From positions 13,326,001-13,390,000 of the forward strand of contig JAUIMM010000121.1 in NCBI GenBank assembly GCA_031769625.1: a stretch of DNA of 64,000 nucleotides. Direction: 5' to 3'. Both the position numbers and the translations under genes were made by a program. The notes under the pieces were generated by a model. It did not search any database and was not told where the DNA came from. It was given only the letters and a program-made list of their open reading frames with translations. Of this stretch, positions 1 through 10,493 are shown piece by piece (the stretch's first letter is position 1; the number at the start of each line of letters is the position of its first letter). The stretch is from Taudactylus pleione (lineage: Eukaryota > Chordata > Amphibia > Anura > Myobatrachidae).

Positions 1-1019
1 CTTAATAATGAAGCTTTTCATTATTATTAGACAGTCAAGGTTACACTTTTTATTTTTAATATTATTATTACACAGTCAGTGTAATAATAACACACTTTCA
101 CTGTGTGTGAATCATGACCCGGTACTGTACAGTATGATATTCCATACTGTACGCCATAGCGCTACAAGGGTATGGCTATGGCGCAGCACCACTGGCAATG
201 CATTGTAACCCCGCCACTGGGCACAAGCCAGAGATCCTATTTGTACCGTAACCCATCAGAACTGGCTATAAGTTACCACAACGCAAACTGTGCTGACATT
301 GACGCAATTTTGCGGTTTAAACGCCGAGTCAGTTTGTACTATAGAGACCCCTCTCTTATACACAGTCAACTATCAGTTACTAAACATATTAAATTACTAA
401 TGTTACCAAGTCTAGGACAGCATTTTCATTGACGCAAATTTGCGCTCTGCATCTGCCCTACAAACTGCTGTTAGTCCACTACTGTAGCACCTTATGTAGT
501 AATGAATTTACTATTGTGTATACTGTGCGGTACTGTAAGTCTCGGACAGTGCAGAATGGCACTAGTGTGAAAATTCAACAGTACTGTTAGCAATACAGAC
601 AACTGGGCATGCGCCATAAAATAGCGCTACTTAATGTATGGCTTGGCTCCACTGGACATGGGGCACACATTCCATTGTGATTAAAATCTGACCACTGGGC
701 ACGCGCAGACAATGACGGAATTTTGCGGTTTAAACGCGCAGTCAGTTTGATATACAGAAACCAGTCTCTTTAACAGGGCCCATTGCCACTTGATGGTCAT
801 AATAAATCACTATAATGTCCGCGTTCATGTCAGCGCCGGCATTGATGCAAGTTTGCGTTCTAAGGTACAGTACTGTATGTACAATAATAAAAATCCTAGT
901 TTCGCTGTTTGACTCCCGAAGCACTGGGCAGACATGCGCTCCACATGTACTGTATTGAATACTGAATATTTTAAGTGAAGATTTTAAAAATAAATTAAAA
1001 AAACATACTGTATTTTCAA
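1..1019. repeat. Degenerate GCATGC / TTGCGGTTTAAACG monomers
   Basis: There is no gene here. Diverged copies of one motif block recur: a GGGCATGCGC-like sequence, then ATTGACGCAATTTTGCGG, then TTTAAACGC with CAGTCAGTTTG. Clear copies lie near 285-335 and 690-750, with weaker ones near 425 and 835. The same block recurs diverged at 3,290-3,370 and 4,540-4,590, so most of the unit seems to descend from an old short satellite. Short stretches rich in TACTGTA and TACAGTA lie between. Confidence 0.6.
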
Positions 1020-1093
1020 GGTCTCGAACCCACGGAACAAGAAGAGAGGAGAAGCAATGAGACTAGGCATTAGACCGCTAGGCCACACGCTTC
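1020..1093 (-). ncRNA. tRNA-like Pol III-type unit (Leu-like A box)
   Basis: On the minus strand this has an A-box-like TGGCCTAGCGG, resembling the D arm of leucine tRNAs, and a good B box GGGTTCGAGACC. It is followed by T-rich sequence that could terminate Pol III. The 5' part folds as GAAGC with GCTTC around an imperfect inner stem, but the ends cannot form a normal acceptor stem. It is therefore a tRNA-derived element or SINE-like head, not a working tRNA. It is repeated in unit 2. Confidence 0.5.
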
Positions 1094-1195
1094 ACCCATT
1101 ACTAGAGTTCTGTAGTTTGTAAAGTCTAATGTCTAAGCTTCTGTCAAACAATCATCGGCCGGTGATACAGAACATACCGTACGGTACATTGGAAA

Positions 1196-1381
1196 GTGAC
1201 ACCTGGTGGGCAAAATGTTGTATTACACGTAATGAAATCACACGCATGCGCTATGTAGTTTAGGAAAAGTGACACCTGGTGGGCAAAATGTTGTATTACA
1301 CGTAATGAAATCAGACGCATGCGCTATGTAGTTTAGGAAAAGTGACATCTGGTGGGCAAAATGTTGTATTACACGTAATGA
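1196..1381 (+). repeat. 73-bp tandem repeat, ~2.5 copies
   Basis: Copies start at 1,196, 1,269 and 1,342, each beginning GTGACAYCTGGTGGGC and including ATTACACGTAATG and ACGCATGCGC. The last copy is cut short and leads into a GGCGCG-rich stretch. A counterpart lies at 11,695-11,880. Confidence 0.9.
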
Positions 1382-1497
1382 CTTTTTTCACTAATAAACT
1401 TTCTTTGTGGCGCGACTCATGGCGTGGTGTGTGGCGCGCCATGCGTGGCGTGAGAGATAGCGCTGTGATGCCACGTTATAGCTGGGCACATCAGTAT

Positions 1498-2413
1498 ATA
1501 CTGTACAACATATGACACTTTTATGTATACTCTACAACTGGCTTCTATGACTATACTGTGCAACATATGACCCTTTTATGTACACTCTACAACTAGCTTC
1601 TATGAATATACAACATATGACCCTCTTATGTACACTCTACAACTAGCTTATATGAATATACTGTACAACATATGACCCTCTTATGTACACTCTACAACTA
1701 GCTTCTATGAATATACAACATATAACCCTCTTATGTACATTCTACAACAAGCTTCTATGAATTTATTGTACAACATATGACACTTTTATGTACACTATAC
1801 AACTAGCTTCTTTGACTATACTGTACACAATATGACCCTTTTATGTACACTCTACAACTAGCTTCTATGACTATACTGTACAACATATGATCCTCTTATG
1901 TACACTCTACAACTAGCTTCTATGAATATACAACATATAACGCTCTTATGTACACTCTACAAATAGCTTCCATGAATATACAACATATGATGCTCTTATG
2001 TACACTCTGCATATAGCTTCCATGAACATACAACATATGATCCTCTTATGTACACTCTACAACTAGCTTCTATGAATATACAACATATAACCCTCATATA
2101 TACACTCTTCAAATAGGTTCTATGAATATACAACATATGACCCATTTGTGTACACTCCAGAATCAGCTTCTATGAACACACAACCTGTGACCCTCTTATG
2201 TACACTCTACAACTAGCTTCTATGAATATACAACATATAACCCTCTTATGTACACTCTACAAATAGCTTCCATGAATATACAACATATGACCCTCTTATG
2301 TACACTCTACAACTAGCTTCTATGAATATACCACATATAACCCTCTTATGTACACTCTTGAAATAGGTTCTATGAATATACAACATATGACCCATTTGTG
2401 TACACTCCAGAAT
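1498..2413 (-). repeat. 50-bp satellite array, left arm (inverted)
   Basis: About 18 copies of a 50-bp monomer containing CTTCTATGAATATACAACAT and TTATGTACACTCTAC. Some monomers carry a 5-bp insertion and are 55 bp long. The orientation is opposite to the array at 5,127-7,566. A variant block (AATAGGTTCTATG then CCATTTGTGTACACTCCAG then ACACAACCTGTGACC) occurs in both arrays in mirror order, which points to inverted duplication of a block and not chance orientation. Confidence 0.92.
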
Positions 2414-2490
2414 CGCCACTGGGTGGAGGTGGAGGTGGGGTTGGTGGTCGTGCTGTTGCTGCCGCCGTTGGTGGTGGTGGTGGTGGTAGG
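2414..2490 (+). repeat. GGTGGA/GGT trinucleotide-rich tract
   Basis: A short G-rich tract built of GGTGGA and GGT repeats ends the left 50-bp array. In unit 2 (12,964-13,045) it is 6 bp longer, an ordinary repeat-length difference. Confidence 0.75.
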
Positions 2491-2546
2491 ACTGTGGAAA
2501 AAGAACAGTTTCCATCAAAACCATTTGGAAACAAATAAACTGTGTA

Positions 2547-2615
2547 ATGGTGCGTACACACTACACGATATGCTCCCTGAGTCGTCCACTATATCGCCCA
2601 GTGTGTACGCACCAT
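2547..2615. mobile_element. Tiny hairpin MITE (~69 bp)
   Basis: Terminal inverted repeats ATGGTGCGTACACACT and AGTGTGTACGCACCAT flank a short centre that contains a further imperfect ACGAT/ATCG pairing. Its ends resemble those of the larger element at 42,816-43,108 (GTGCATACACACAACGAT). It is copied at 13,102-13,170. Confidence 0.7.
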
Positions 2616-2631
2616 AAATCTTGCGGATTTT

Positions 2632-4407
2632 GGGCGCACAGTATGTGATGCAGAGCCCTGTCTCACATTGTAGACAGTAGATTCACTAGCAGTTTCTGCA
2701 GTTAGGAAATCACTATTCTGTGGTGCTAAATTGTACGGCACCGTCAGTTTTGAATATTCAGTACAGGCACATTCATAGCGGCACACTAGTTGTCCTAGCA
2801 GACGGGGGATGGTGTCCTTGGCAATGGTGACAATTCGTTTTCAGCATTTTTCAGGACACTAGGGCAGAGCTGACTGCTTACAGTAAATGGATTAACAAAG
2901 CTTCCTTTATTATGGTAATGTGAGGCTCTTGGCTTGCTTTGGGGGAAGGGACCTGATGCACTGTGTATGACTCTCGGCCCACTGGGCATGCGCCAGAAAT
3001 CCCATCGCAACCCTCCTACTGGGCATGCGCCCGCCAGAGATGGAAATGCAACAGCATAGAGTACAAATACTGTACCGACTGCAGTAATACAGCCAACTGC
3101 GCATGCTCAGTGATAGCATAGCGCTACATGGCGTATGGCTTGGCGCCACAGATCCCATTGTACCCCCCTCCATTTCTAATCCATCGCAGATGGCTGACAG
3201 CCACCATAGCGCCAACCGTGTAATACAGAGAGCTCTCTCTCATGCAGATCCCACTACTACCGTACTTAGTGTGCAAGGTTGGAGCAGCATCACCAATGTC
3301 ATCAGTTTGCGATGCAATGCTATTTTGCGCAGCAAACGCACAGTCAGCTTTGAACACAGAGCGCTCTCTCACAGACGGAAACCACTCTCAGACACAGTCC
3401 ATGGGACGTAGCCATAGTGCACAAGGCTGAGACCGCATTTGCGTTGTCGCATGTTTGCGTTTTGCGGTTTTTGGGCGCACAGTATGTGATGCAGAGCCCT
3501 GTCTCACATTCTAGACAGTAGATTCACTAGCAGTTTCTGCAGTTATGAAATCACTATTCTGTGGTGCTAAATTGTACGGCACCGTCAGTTTTGAATATTC
3601 AGTACAGGCACATCCATAGTGGCACACTAGTTGTCCTAGCAGACGGGGGATGGTGTCCTTGGCAATGGTGACAATTCGTAGCATTTTTCAGGACACCAGG
3701 GCAGAGCTGACTGCTTACAGTAAATGGATTAACAAAGCTTCCTTTATTATGGTAATGTGAGGCTCTTGGCTTGCTTTGGGGGAAGGGACCTGATGCACTG
3801 TGTATGACTCTAGGCCCACTGGGCATGCGCCAGAAATCCCATCGCAACCCTCCTACTGGGCATGCGCCCGCCAGAGATGGAAATGCTACAGCATAGAGTA
3901 CAAATACTGTACCGACTGCAGTAATACAGCCAACTGCGCATGCTCAGTGATAGCATAGCGCTACATGGCGTATGGCTTGGCGCCACAGATCCCATTGTAC
4001 CCCCCTCCATTTCTAATCCATCGCAGACGGCTGACAGCCACCATAGCGCCAACCGTGTAATACAGTGAGCTCTCTCTCATACAGATCCCACTACTACCGT
4101 ACTTAGTGTGCAAGGTTGGAGCAGCATCACCAGTGTTATCAGTTTGCGATGCAACGCTATGTTGCGCAGCAAACGCACAGTCAGCTTTGAACACAGAGCG
4201 CTCTCTCACAGACGGAAACCACTCTCAGACACAGTCCAAGGGACATAGCCATAGTGCACAAGGCTGAGACCGCATATGCGTTGTCGCATGTTTGCGTTTT
4301 GCGGTTTTTGGGCGCACAGTATGTGATTCTAGACAGTAGATTCACTAGCAGTTTCTGCAGTTATGAAATCACTATTCTGTGGTGCTAAATTGTACGGCAC
4401 CGTCAGT
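2632..4407. repeat. ~840-bp tandem duplication inside unit 1
   Basis: The phrase GGGCGCACAGTATGTGAT starts copies at 2,632, 3,473 and 4,310, giving periods of 841 and 837 bp and a third copy of only ~100 bp. Each copy contains CTGGGCATGCGCC and CTGCGCATGCTCAG palindrome-like motifs. Several short open frames seen here are mirrored on both strands in every copy and show no protein-like character, so I call no gene. Confidence 0.9.
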
Positions 4408-4916
4408 GTGCAGATGCAGAGCCCTGTCAGCCACCATAGCCACAGTATGAAATCACTATTCAGTGAAATACAGAGCCCTCTCTGGGCACTACAGATCCCA
4501 TTGTAAACCCTCCACTGGGCATGCGCATGAAATCCGATTGACGAAAGCGCAGACATTGACGAAAGTTTTGCACTATTGAAACACACAATCTGTTTGTAAT
4601 GTCTTACTTTTAACAGCCTTTTAAACAACAACATTAATCTACAGTATCGGTTATACCGTGACAACAACTCCGGCAACTTCTCTACTATTCAGTTACTGCA
4701 CCGTATCGTATGTACAATACAGTATATGCAGTGATTTGCATCCTGTTATAAGATGTTATGTACAGTACGGTACAGTACTATATACTGTAAATGTATATTA
4801 TGCAACATTAAAAATACAGTATGGGTTGTGCGTTCATGAAAATGCTGTGAATATGATATCCACCCAATTTACTGTAAGTTTAACATTATGGCATTCTGCA
4901 CAAGACATTCAGTACA
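4408..4916. other. Unit spacer, no gene
   Basis: Degenerate monomer sequence with one clear GGGCATGCGC block near 4,520, followed by a TACAGTA/TACTGTA-rich stretch. Unit 2 has a 276-bp insertion relative to this region after the TTTTAAACAA at 4,621-4,630. I see no coding potential. Confidence 0.5.
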
Positions 4917-5013
4917 GTGGAGCACTCGCCACCCAGCGGTTAAGCACTATATTACATGCAATTACAAAAGTGGAGCACTCGCCACCCAGCGGTTAAGCAC
5001 TGTATTACATGCC
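4917..5013 (+). repeat. 53-bp direct repeat, two copies
   Basis: GTGGAGCACTCGCCACCCAG begins copies at 4,917 and 4,970, each followed by TATTACATGC. A counterpart lies at 15,742-15,838. It sits just inside the right-hand 50-bp array, as the 73-bp tandem sits outside the left-hand array. Confidence 0.85.
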
Positions 5014-5126
5014 GTAGCATATCCTTCGTTGAAGAATACCACGGTATTCCACAAGTCCATGGCGTGACTCAGAGGCCTGCACGCCATGCCACAAGTCCAT
5101 GAGCAACAAAATAGCTGGGCAGATCT

Positions 5127-7566
5127 GTACATAAGAGGCTTATATGTTGTATATTCATAGAAGCTAGTTGTATATTGTACATTCGGGGGTCACATGTTGT
5201 GTTTTCATAGAAGCTGATTCTGGAGTGTACACAAGAGGGTCATATGTTGTATATACATAGAAGCTATTTGTAGAGGGTGCATAAGAGGGTCATATGTTAT
5301 ATATTCATAGAAGCTAGTTGTAGAGTGTACATAAGAGGGTTATATGTTGTATATTCATAGAAGCTAGTTGTAGAGTGTACATAAGAGGGTCATATGTTGT
5401 ATATTCATGGAAGCTATTTGTAGAGTGTACATAAGAGCGTCATATGTTCTATATTCATGGAAGCTATTGGTAGAGTGTACATAAGAGGGTCATATGTTGT
5501 ATATTAATAGAAGCTAGTTGTAGAGTGTACATAAGAGGGTCACAGGTTGTGTGTTCTTAGAAGCTGATTCTAGAGTGTACACAAATGGGTCATATGTTGT
5601 ATATTCATAGAACCTATTTGAAGAGTGTACATAAGAGCGTTATATGTTGTATATTCATAGAAGCTAGTTGTAGAGTGTACATAGGTGGGTCATATGTTGT
5701 ATATTCATAGAAGCTAGTTCTGGAGTGTACATAAGTGGGTCATATGTTGTATATTCATAGTCGCTAGTTGTACAGTGTACATAAGAGGGTCACACATTGT
5801 GCTTTCGTAGAAGCTGATTCTGGAGTGTACACAAGAGGGTCATATGTTGTATATACATAGAAGCTATATGTAGAGTGTGCATAAGAGGGTCATATGTTGT
5901 ATATTCATAGAAGCTAGTTGTAGAGTGTACATAAGAGGGTCATATGTTGTATATTCATAGAAGCTAGTTGAAGAGTGTACATAAGAGGGTTATATGTTGT
6001 ATATTCATAGAAGCTAGTTGTAGAGTGTACATAAGAGGGTCGTATGTTGTATATTCATAGAAGCTATTTGTAGAGTGTACATAAGAGGGTTATATGTTAT
6101 ATATTCATAGAAGCTAGTTGTAGAGTGTACATAAGAGGGTCACAGGTTGTGTGTTCTTAGAAGCTGATTCTAGAGTGTACACAAATGGGTCATATGTTGT
6201 ATATTCATAGAACCTATTTGAAGAGTGTACATAAGAGGGTTATATGTTGTATATTCATAGAAGCTAGTTGTAGAGTGTACATAAGAGGGTCACAGGTTGT
6301 GTGTTCTTAGAAGCTGATTCTAGAGTGTACACAAATGGGTCATATGTTGTATATTCATAGAACCTATTTGAAGAGTGTACATAAGAGGGTTATATGTTGT
6401 ATATTCATAGAAGCTAGTTGAAGAGTGTACACAAGAGCATCATATGTTGTATATTCATGGAAGCTATATGTAGAGTGTAAATAAGAGGGTCATATGTTGC
6501 ATATTCATGGAAGCTATTTGTAGAGTGTACATAAGAAGGTTATATGTTGTATATTCATAGAAGCTAGTTGTAGAGTGTACATAAGAGGGTCATATGTTGT
6601 ACAGTATAGTCATAGAAGCTAGTTGTAGAGTGTACATAAAAGGGTCATATTTTGTACAGTATAGTCATAGAAGCTAGTTGTATAGTGTACATAAAAGTGT
6701 CATATGTTGTACAATATATTCATAGAAGCTAGTTGTAGAGTGTACATAAGAGGGTTATATGTTGTATATATATAGAAGCTAGTTGTAGAGTGTACATAAG
6801 AGGATCATATGTTGTACAGTATATTCATAGAAGCTAGTTGTAGAGTGTACATAAGAGGGTCATATGTTGTACAGTATAGTCATAGAAGCTAGTTGTAGAG
6901 TGTACATAAAAGTGTCATATGTTGTACAGTATATTCATAGAAGCTAGTTGTAGAGTGTACATGAGAGGGTCATATGTTGTACAGTATAGTCATAGAAGAT
7001 AGTTGTAGAGTGTACATAAGAGGATCATATGTTGTACAGTATAGTCATAGAAGCTAGTTGTAGAGTGTACATAAAAGTGTCATATGTTGTACAGTATATT
7101 CATAGAAGCTAGTTGTAGAGTGTACATGAGAGGGTCATATGTTGTACAGTATAGTCATAGAAGATAGTTGTAGAGTGTACATAAGAGGATCATATGTTGT
7201 ACAGTATAGTCATAGAAGCTAGTTGTAGAGTGTACATAAAAGTGTCATATGTTGTACAGTATATTCATAGAAGCTAGTTGTAGAGTGTACATAAGAGGGT
7301 CATATGTTGTATATTCATAGAAACTAGTTGTAGAGTGTACATAAAAGGGTCATATGTTGCACAGTATAGTCATAGAAGCTAGTTGTAGAGTATACATAAA
7401 AGTGTTATATGTTGTACAGTATATACATAAGAGGCTTATATGTTGTATATTCATAGAAGCTAGTTGTATATTGTACATTAGGGGGTCACATGTTGTGTTT
7501 TCATAGAAGCTGATTCTGGAGTGTACACAAGAGGGTCATATGTTGTATATACATAGAAGCTAGTTG
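5127..7566 (+). repeat. 50-bp satellite array, right arm
   Basis: About 48 monomers of 50 or 55 bp (GTACATAAGAGGGTCATATG, then ATTCATAGAAGCTAGTTG). A variant block with CACAGGTTGTGTGTTCTTAG occurs at 5,541, 6,141 and 6,291, spacings of 600 and 150 bp, so the array has higher-order structure. The last ~1 kb is mainly the 55-bp form containing TTGTACAGTATA. The array ends at AAGCTAGTTG immediately before the coding-like segment at 7,572. Confidence 0.93.
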
Positions 7567-7571
7567 CAAGC

Positions 7572-8000
7572 ATGCCTGTACTTTCACCAGGAACGCCTGT
7601 CATGTCGAGCACGCCAGCACCACTGACTGTATTTGGAACACCCTTACCGGATATACCACTGGCTGTGATCAACGTTGAGAAGGACAATGAAATTTACAGA
7701 GCTGTGAATTGTGAGATGCATCGATATGCACAAGCAATATTTCAGGAACACGTGCCCTACGACCTGTATTGCAATTGGACGAAGCGGGTGAACTTTGATG
7801 GAAGTCGGAAGAAAGTGCCAATCCCTAACAATTTAAGAGAAGATATCCTCTCAAGATGCCGGACAAGATTCAGGATTGGCAAGGAAGAACTTACCCGGAT
7901 AAAGGACACACTGAATGGGGTGCTGCGCATGCCAAGGAAACATGCATGGAGGACAGTCACGCATACAAGTACAGATCTGCAATCAACAAACACGACTTGA
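7572..8000 (+). CDS. Unrecognised coding-like segment, 142 residues
   Basis: I do not recognise the protein. An in-frame stop lies just upstream in the 50-bp array, so the ATG at 7,572 is the first possible start. Residues 1-30 are rich in Pro, Thr and Ser. From about residue 33 the composition is that of a folded domain, with EIYRAVNCEMHRYAQ, VPYDLYCNWTKRV and IPNNLREDILSRCR, and then a basic helix-like region. It is not low-complexity and differs from the surrounding satellite. Another frame stays open at 7,856-8,188 (Lys/Arg-rich), so a frameshift or splice may join the two. It may be an exon of a host or transposon gene. Only one copy is in the window, because unit 2 ends before this point. 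Confidence 0.4.
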   Translation: MPVLSPGTPVMSSTPAPLTVFGTPLPDIPLAVINVEKDNEIYRAVNCEMHRYAQAIFQEHVPYDLYCNWTKRVNFDGSRKKVPIPNNLREDILSRCRTRFRIGKEELTRIKDTLNGVLRMPRKHAWRTVTHTSTDLQSTNTT

Positions 8001-8980
8001 AGGGACTTGTCAGAAGACAGGAAGACCCGGCGCCGCCGCTGTCCAGGACGTGGCAGCGGCAGAAGAAAGAAGCTGAGGACAGGAGAGGACTAAAGGGGTG
8101 GAAAGCAAAAGAGCTAAAGAAGTTCCCCCTCCTCAAAGCCTCTTCCACCATAACAGATAGGCCCTATGTGAGGCCAACAGAACATTAAACCAACCTACAG
8201 TAGACCAACAGGTCTGAAGAGAGGAAGACCCATGTGAAGAGAAAAGCGGAGGACAGGAGAGGACTAAAGGGGTGGAAAGCAAAAGAGCTAAAGAAGTTCC
8301 ACCCCTCAAAGCCTCTTCCACCATGACAGGTACCGGTAGGCCCTCTGTGAGGCCAACTGTACTGTACATTAATTTATATTGTAGTTTGTTAGGCTGGTGA
8401 GATACAGTAGGGCTGATATTAATGTTACAGTAGATTAGTGTGACACTATTAGAGCAGGAAAGGGCCTTGCATGGCATATTCTCTCTCCTACAGGGACCTC
8501 TGTGTGGGATTGAGCGGGACAAAGAACAAGAGTATCTCCGGTGAGTACTGTATGTACCGTACCATACCTGTGTGTCTGTCTTTTACTGTCTGTTTGTCTC
8601 TGCCTATCCTCCTTTCTTCAGGGCGTACAGTGGACCTTGAACTCTGATGCAAGGTAGAGTCTGCACCTGGTATAGGTGAAACTCTGCATCTGAGGCCAAA
8701 AGTGCCAGTGATGATTTTAACTTAAAAGCCAACTCTTTTTGTGTATTCATCGGTCCAGTAGGGCGTATCGGTCGGCATTGAGTAAGGACTGTTCTCATGT
8801 CATCTCTTTCCTCCTAGGTACTGTACAGTAGTCATGTCCGTGTCCAGCTTGGAACTCCAGGACATGCCAGCGGCAGAAGAAAGAAGCGTGTGACAGTAGA
8901 GGACTACAGGAGTGGAAAGCTAAACAAGTTCCCCCCCCTTCTGTAAAGCCTGTTACTGTAGGTTAAATAAAAATTGTCAT
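8001..8980 (+). other. Possible 3' exons and poly(A) site after 7,572 segment
   Basis: A ~170-bp block rich in GGAGAGGACTAAAGGGGTGG is duplicated at ~8,075-8,157 and ~8,249-8,327, with a weaker third copy at ~8,885-8,950. A donor-like CCG|GTGAGTACT at about 8,540 and an acceptor-like TTTCCTCCTAG at about 8,816 could define an intron. AATAAA at 8,966-8,971 could be a poly(A) signal. These are consensus matches only, but their order fits the 3' end of a transcript running left to right. Confidence 0.35.
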
Positions 8981-9684
8981 TAATTTATACAATTGGTGTT
9001 TGTACTGTATGTAATTCAGTCTTTAAGTGCGCCTGAGACCCAACACGTGCATCTGTCATTAAAAAGGTACTGTACAAAAAGTCAATAACAAACAGATGCA
9101 GGGGTGTATCGTCCTATTTGCCAGGATTTCACTCACCAGGGGCGCGCCGGCCGATGGGGGTTGACGCCCACAGTCATATACTGTACAGTATCCCTGTTGC
9201 CCATCACAGTGATTTCACAGCTGCCCGGCACTTACAGTAGAATACAGTACAGTAGACATACAGTACTGTATACACTGAGGGACGTTTTCAATTTAGGGGT
9301 GGTCTATTTACTTTTTTTAGCCGATCTGGTATTTTCACTCCAAGGGCGTCTATTTACTGTACTAAGCAGTGTTAGACAGTGAGAAGTGATAAAAAAGTGA
9401 TAAGGTGTCAGTCAATCAGCTCCCAACTGTCATTTTTCAAACACAGCCTGTGAGATGACAGTTGGGAGAACATTGGTTGGCACTTTTTCACACATTGGAG
9501 CAAAAACACGGGATTGGCTAAAAACAGTTTGGGAGATTACGTCATTTTGCCAGGCGTAAAATTATCGCTGTATTCAATTTGAAAGGTTTTCTGCCTACTG
9601 TAGGCGGGAAGTCAATGCGCCCGAGATACGATGACGTACAGTATTGTAGGAAACACTCAAGCCAGGTGCAAACTTGGTATTGCA
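8981..9684. other. Unit 1 spacer with a hairpin MITE
   Basis: No gene is seen. The stretch is rich in TACAGTA and TACTGTA. At about 9,378-9,495 lies a hairpin element with CAATCAGCTCCCAACTGTCA and its complement GATGACAGTTGGGAG around TTTTTCAAACACAGCCTG. The same family occurs at 31,258, 49,339, 53,949 and 63,248, so the macrosatellite shares a repeat with the rest of this genome. Confidence 0.6.
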
Positions 9685-9760
9685 GGCAGCTGTAGTGTAA
9701 TGGTAAATAATCAAACCAATACATTACGCTGCCTGTACAACCCTTTTGCGGGTTCGAAGC
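9685..9760 (+). ncRNA. tRNA-like hairpin unit, type A
   Basis: Outer stem GGCAGC (9,685-9,690) pairs with GCTGCC (9,728-9,733). After an internal loop, the inner stem GTAATGG (9,697-9,703) pairs with CCAATAC (9,716-9,722) with one mismatch, closing a 12-nt loop. An A-box-like TAGTGTAATGG and a B-box-like GGGTTCGAAGC follow tRNA spacing, and runs of T begin about 15 bases later. It aligns without gaps on the 5' side to the unit at 10,422 and shows compensatory changes against it. Confidence 0.45.
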
Positions 9761-9912
9761 TTGAAAGGTTACACTTTTTATTTTTTATTAACAAGGTTAG
9801 ACTTTTTGGTCAAAGTACTGTGGCATAGAAATACCAGAATTTCTGGATAATGTACTGTATTAGTGAAGATTTAAAACAAAATAAAATTACCGTATACAGT
9901 ATGTACTTTAAA

Positions 9913-9985
9913 GGTCTCGAACCAGCGGGACAAGAAAATGGTAGATGCAGTAGGGCTAGGCATTAGCCCCCTAGACTACTGCATC
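9913..9985 (-). ncRNA. tRNA-like hairpin unit (Leu-like family)
   Basis: On the minus strand the arms GATGCAGTAG and CTACTGCATC form a perfect 10-bp stem (9,944-9,953 with 9,976-9,985), enclosing GGGCTA/TAGCCC. A B box TGGTTCGAGACC follows. It shares CTAATGCCTAG and the B-box tail with the unit at 1,020-1,093. Confidence 0.45.
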
Positions 9986-10293
9986 AACTGTACTGTAGTT
10001 CCTAGAGTCAGGGAATCACTACAATGTCTACCGTATTGTACTTACAACTACAGTTATAAGTACCGTATAATACAGACAACTGGACATGCGCAGTGCTATG
10101 ATACTCAATACGCCACAGTGTAGCGCGCAACTAGCAATGCGGTATACTGTATGGCATACCGTATGGAGCAACAAACTACAGTACTGTAGCTGGGCACATC
10201 TACAGTACAATAGATTGATTTTTGTAAGGGTTGGATAACAACACTGAACTACAGTACTATAGTGAACATTAAAAAAATAAATTAAATTATAAA

Positions 10294-10351
10294 GGACTCG
10301 AACATAAGGAGAGAAGTGTAAGCAAGACGGATCACCTAAGCCCTTGCTCAC
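10294..10351 (-). ncRNA. tRNA-like hairpin unit, degraded
   Basis: GTAAGCAAG (10,318-10,326) pairs with CTTGCTCAC (10,343-10,351) over 9 bp with one wobble. On the minus strand a B-box-like TGTTCGAGTCC follows, then T-rich sequence. The A box is weak. Placed in the family by architecture only. Confidence 0.35.
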
Positions 10352-10421
10352 AAGTCTCTCCTAGTCCTCTACATTACTTTATGTGACATCTACAGTACCA
10401 TACGATGAAGTACAGTACTCA

Positions 10422-10493
10422 GGCGTCTGTAGCGTAGAGGTAAGAAATCGAACTTCTACATTGCAGACGTCTGTACAACCCGGGTTCGAAACC
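10422..10493 (+). ncRNA. tRNA-like hairpin unit, type A, second member
   Basis: Outer stem GGCGTC (10,422-10,427) with GACGTC (10,466-10,471), inner stem GTAGAGG (10,434-10,440) with CTTCTAC (10,453-10,459), 12-nt loop. The A box TAGCGTAGAGG and B box GGGTTCGAAACC are good matches. The T arm pairs with one mismatch, but no acceptor stem can form. It lies at the junction between macrosatellite units 1 and 2. Confidence 0.5.

Noticed and set aside
2246..4209. Paired short frames on opposite strands in the 840-bp duplication
   Set aside because: Same sequence open on both strands, no start context or domain, and changed freely among copies.
10422..10493. Functional tRNA gene
   Set aside because: A and B boxes are present, but no acceptor stem pairs and the anticodon arm is not normal.
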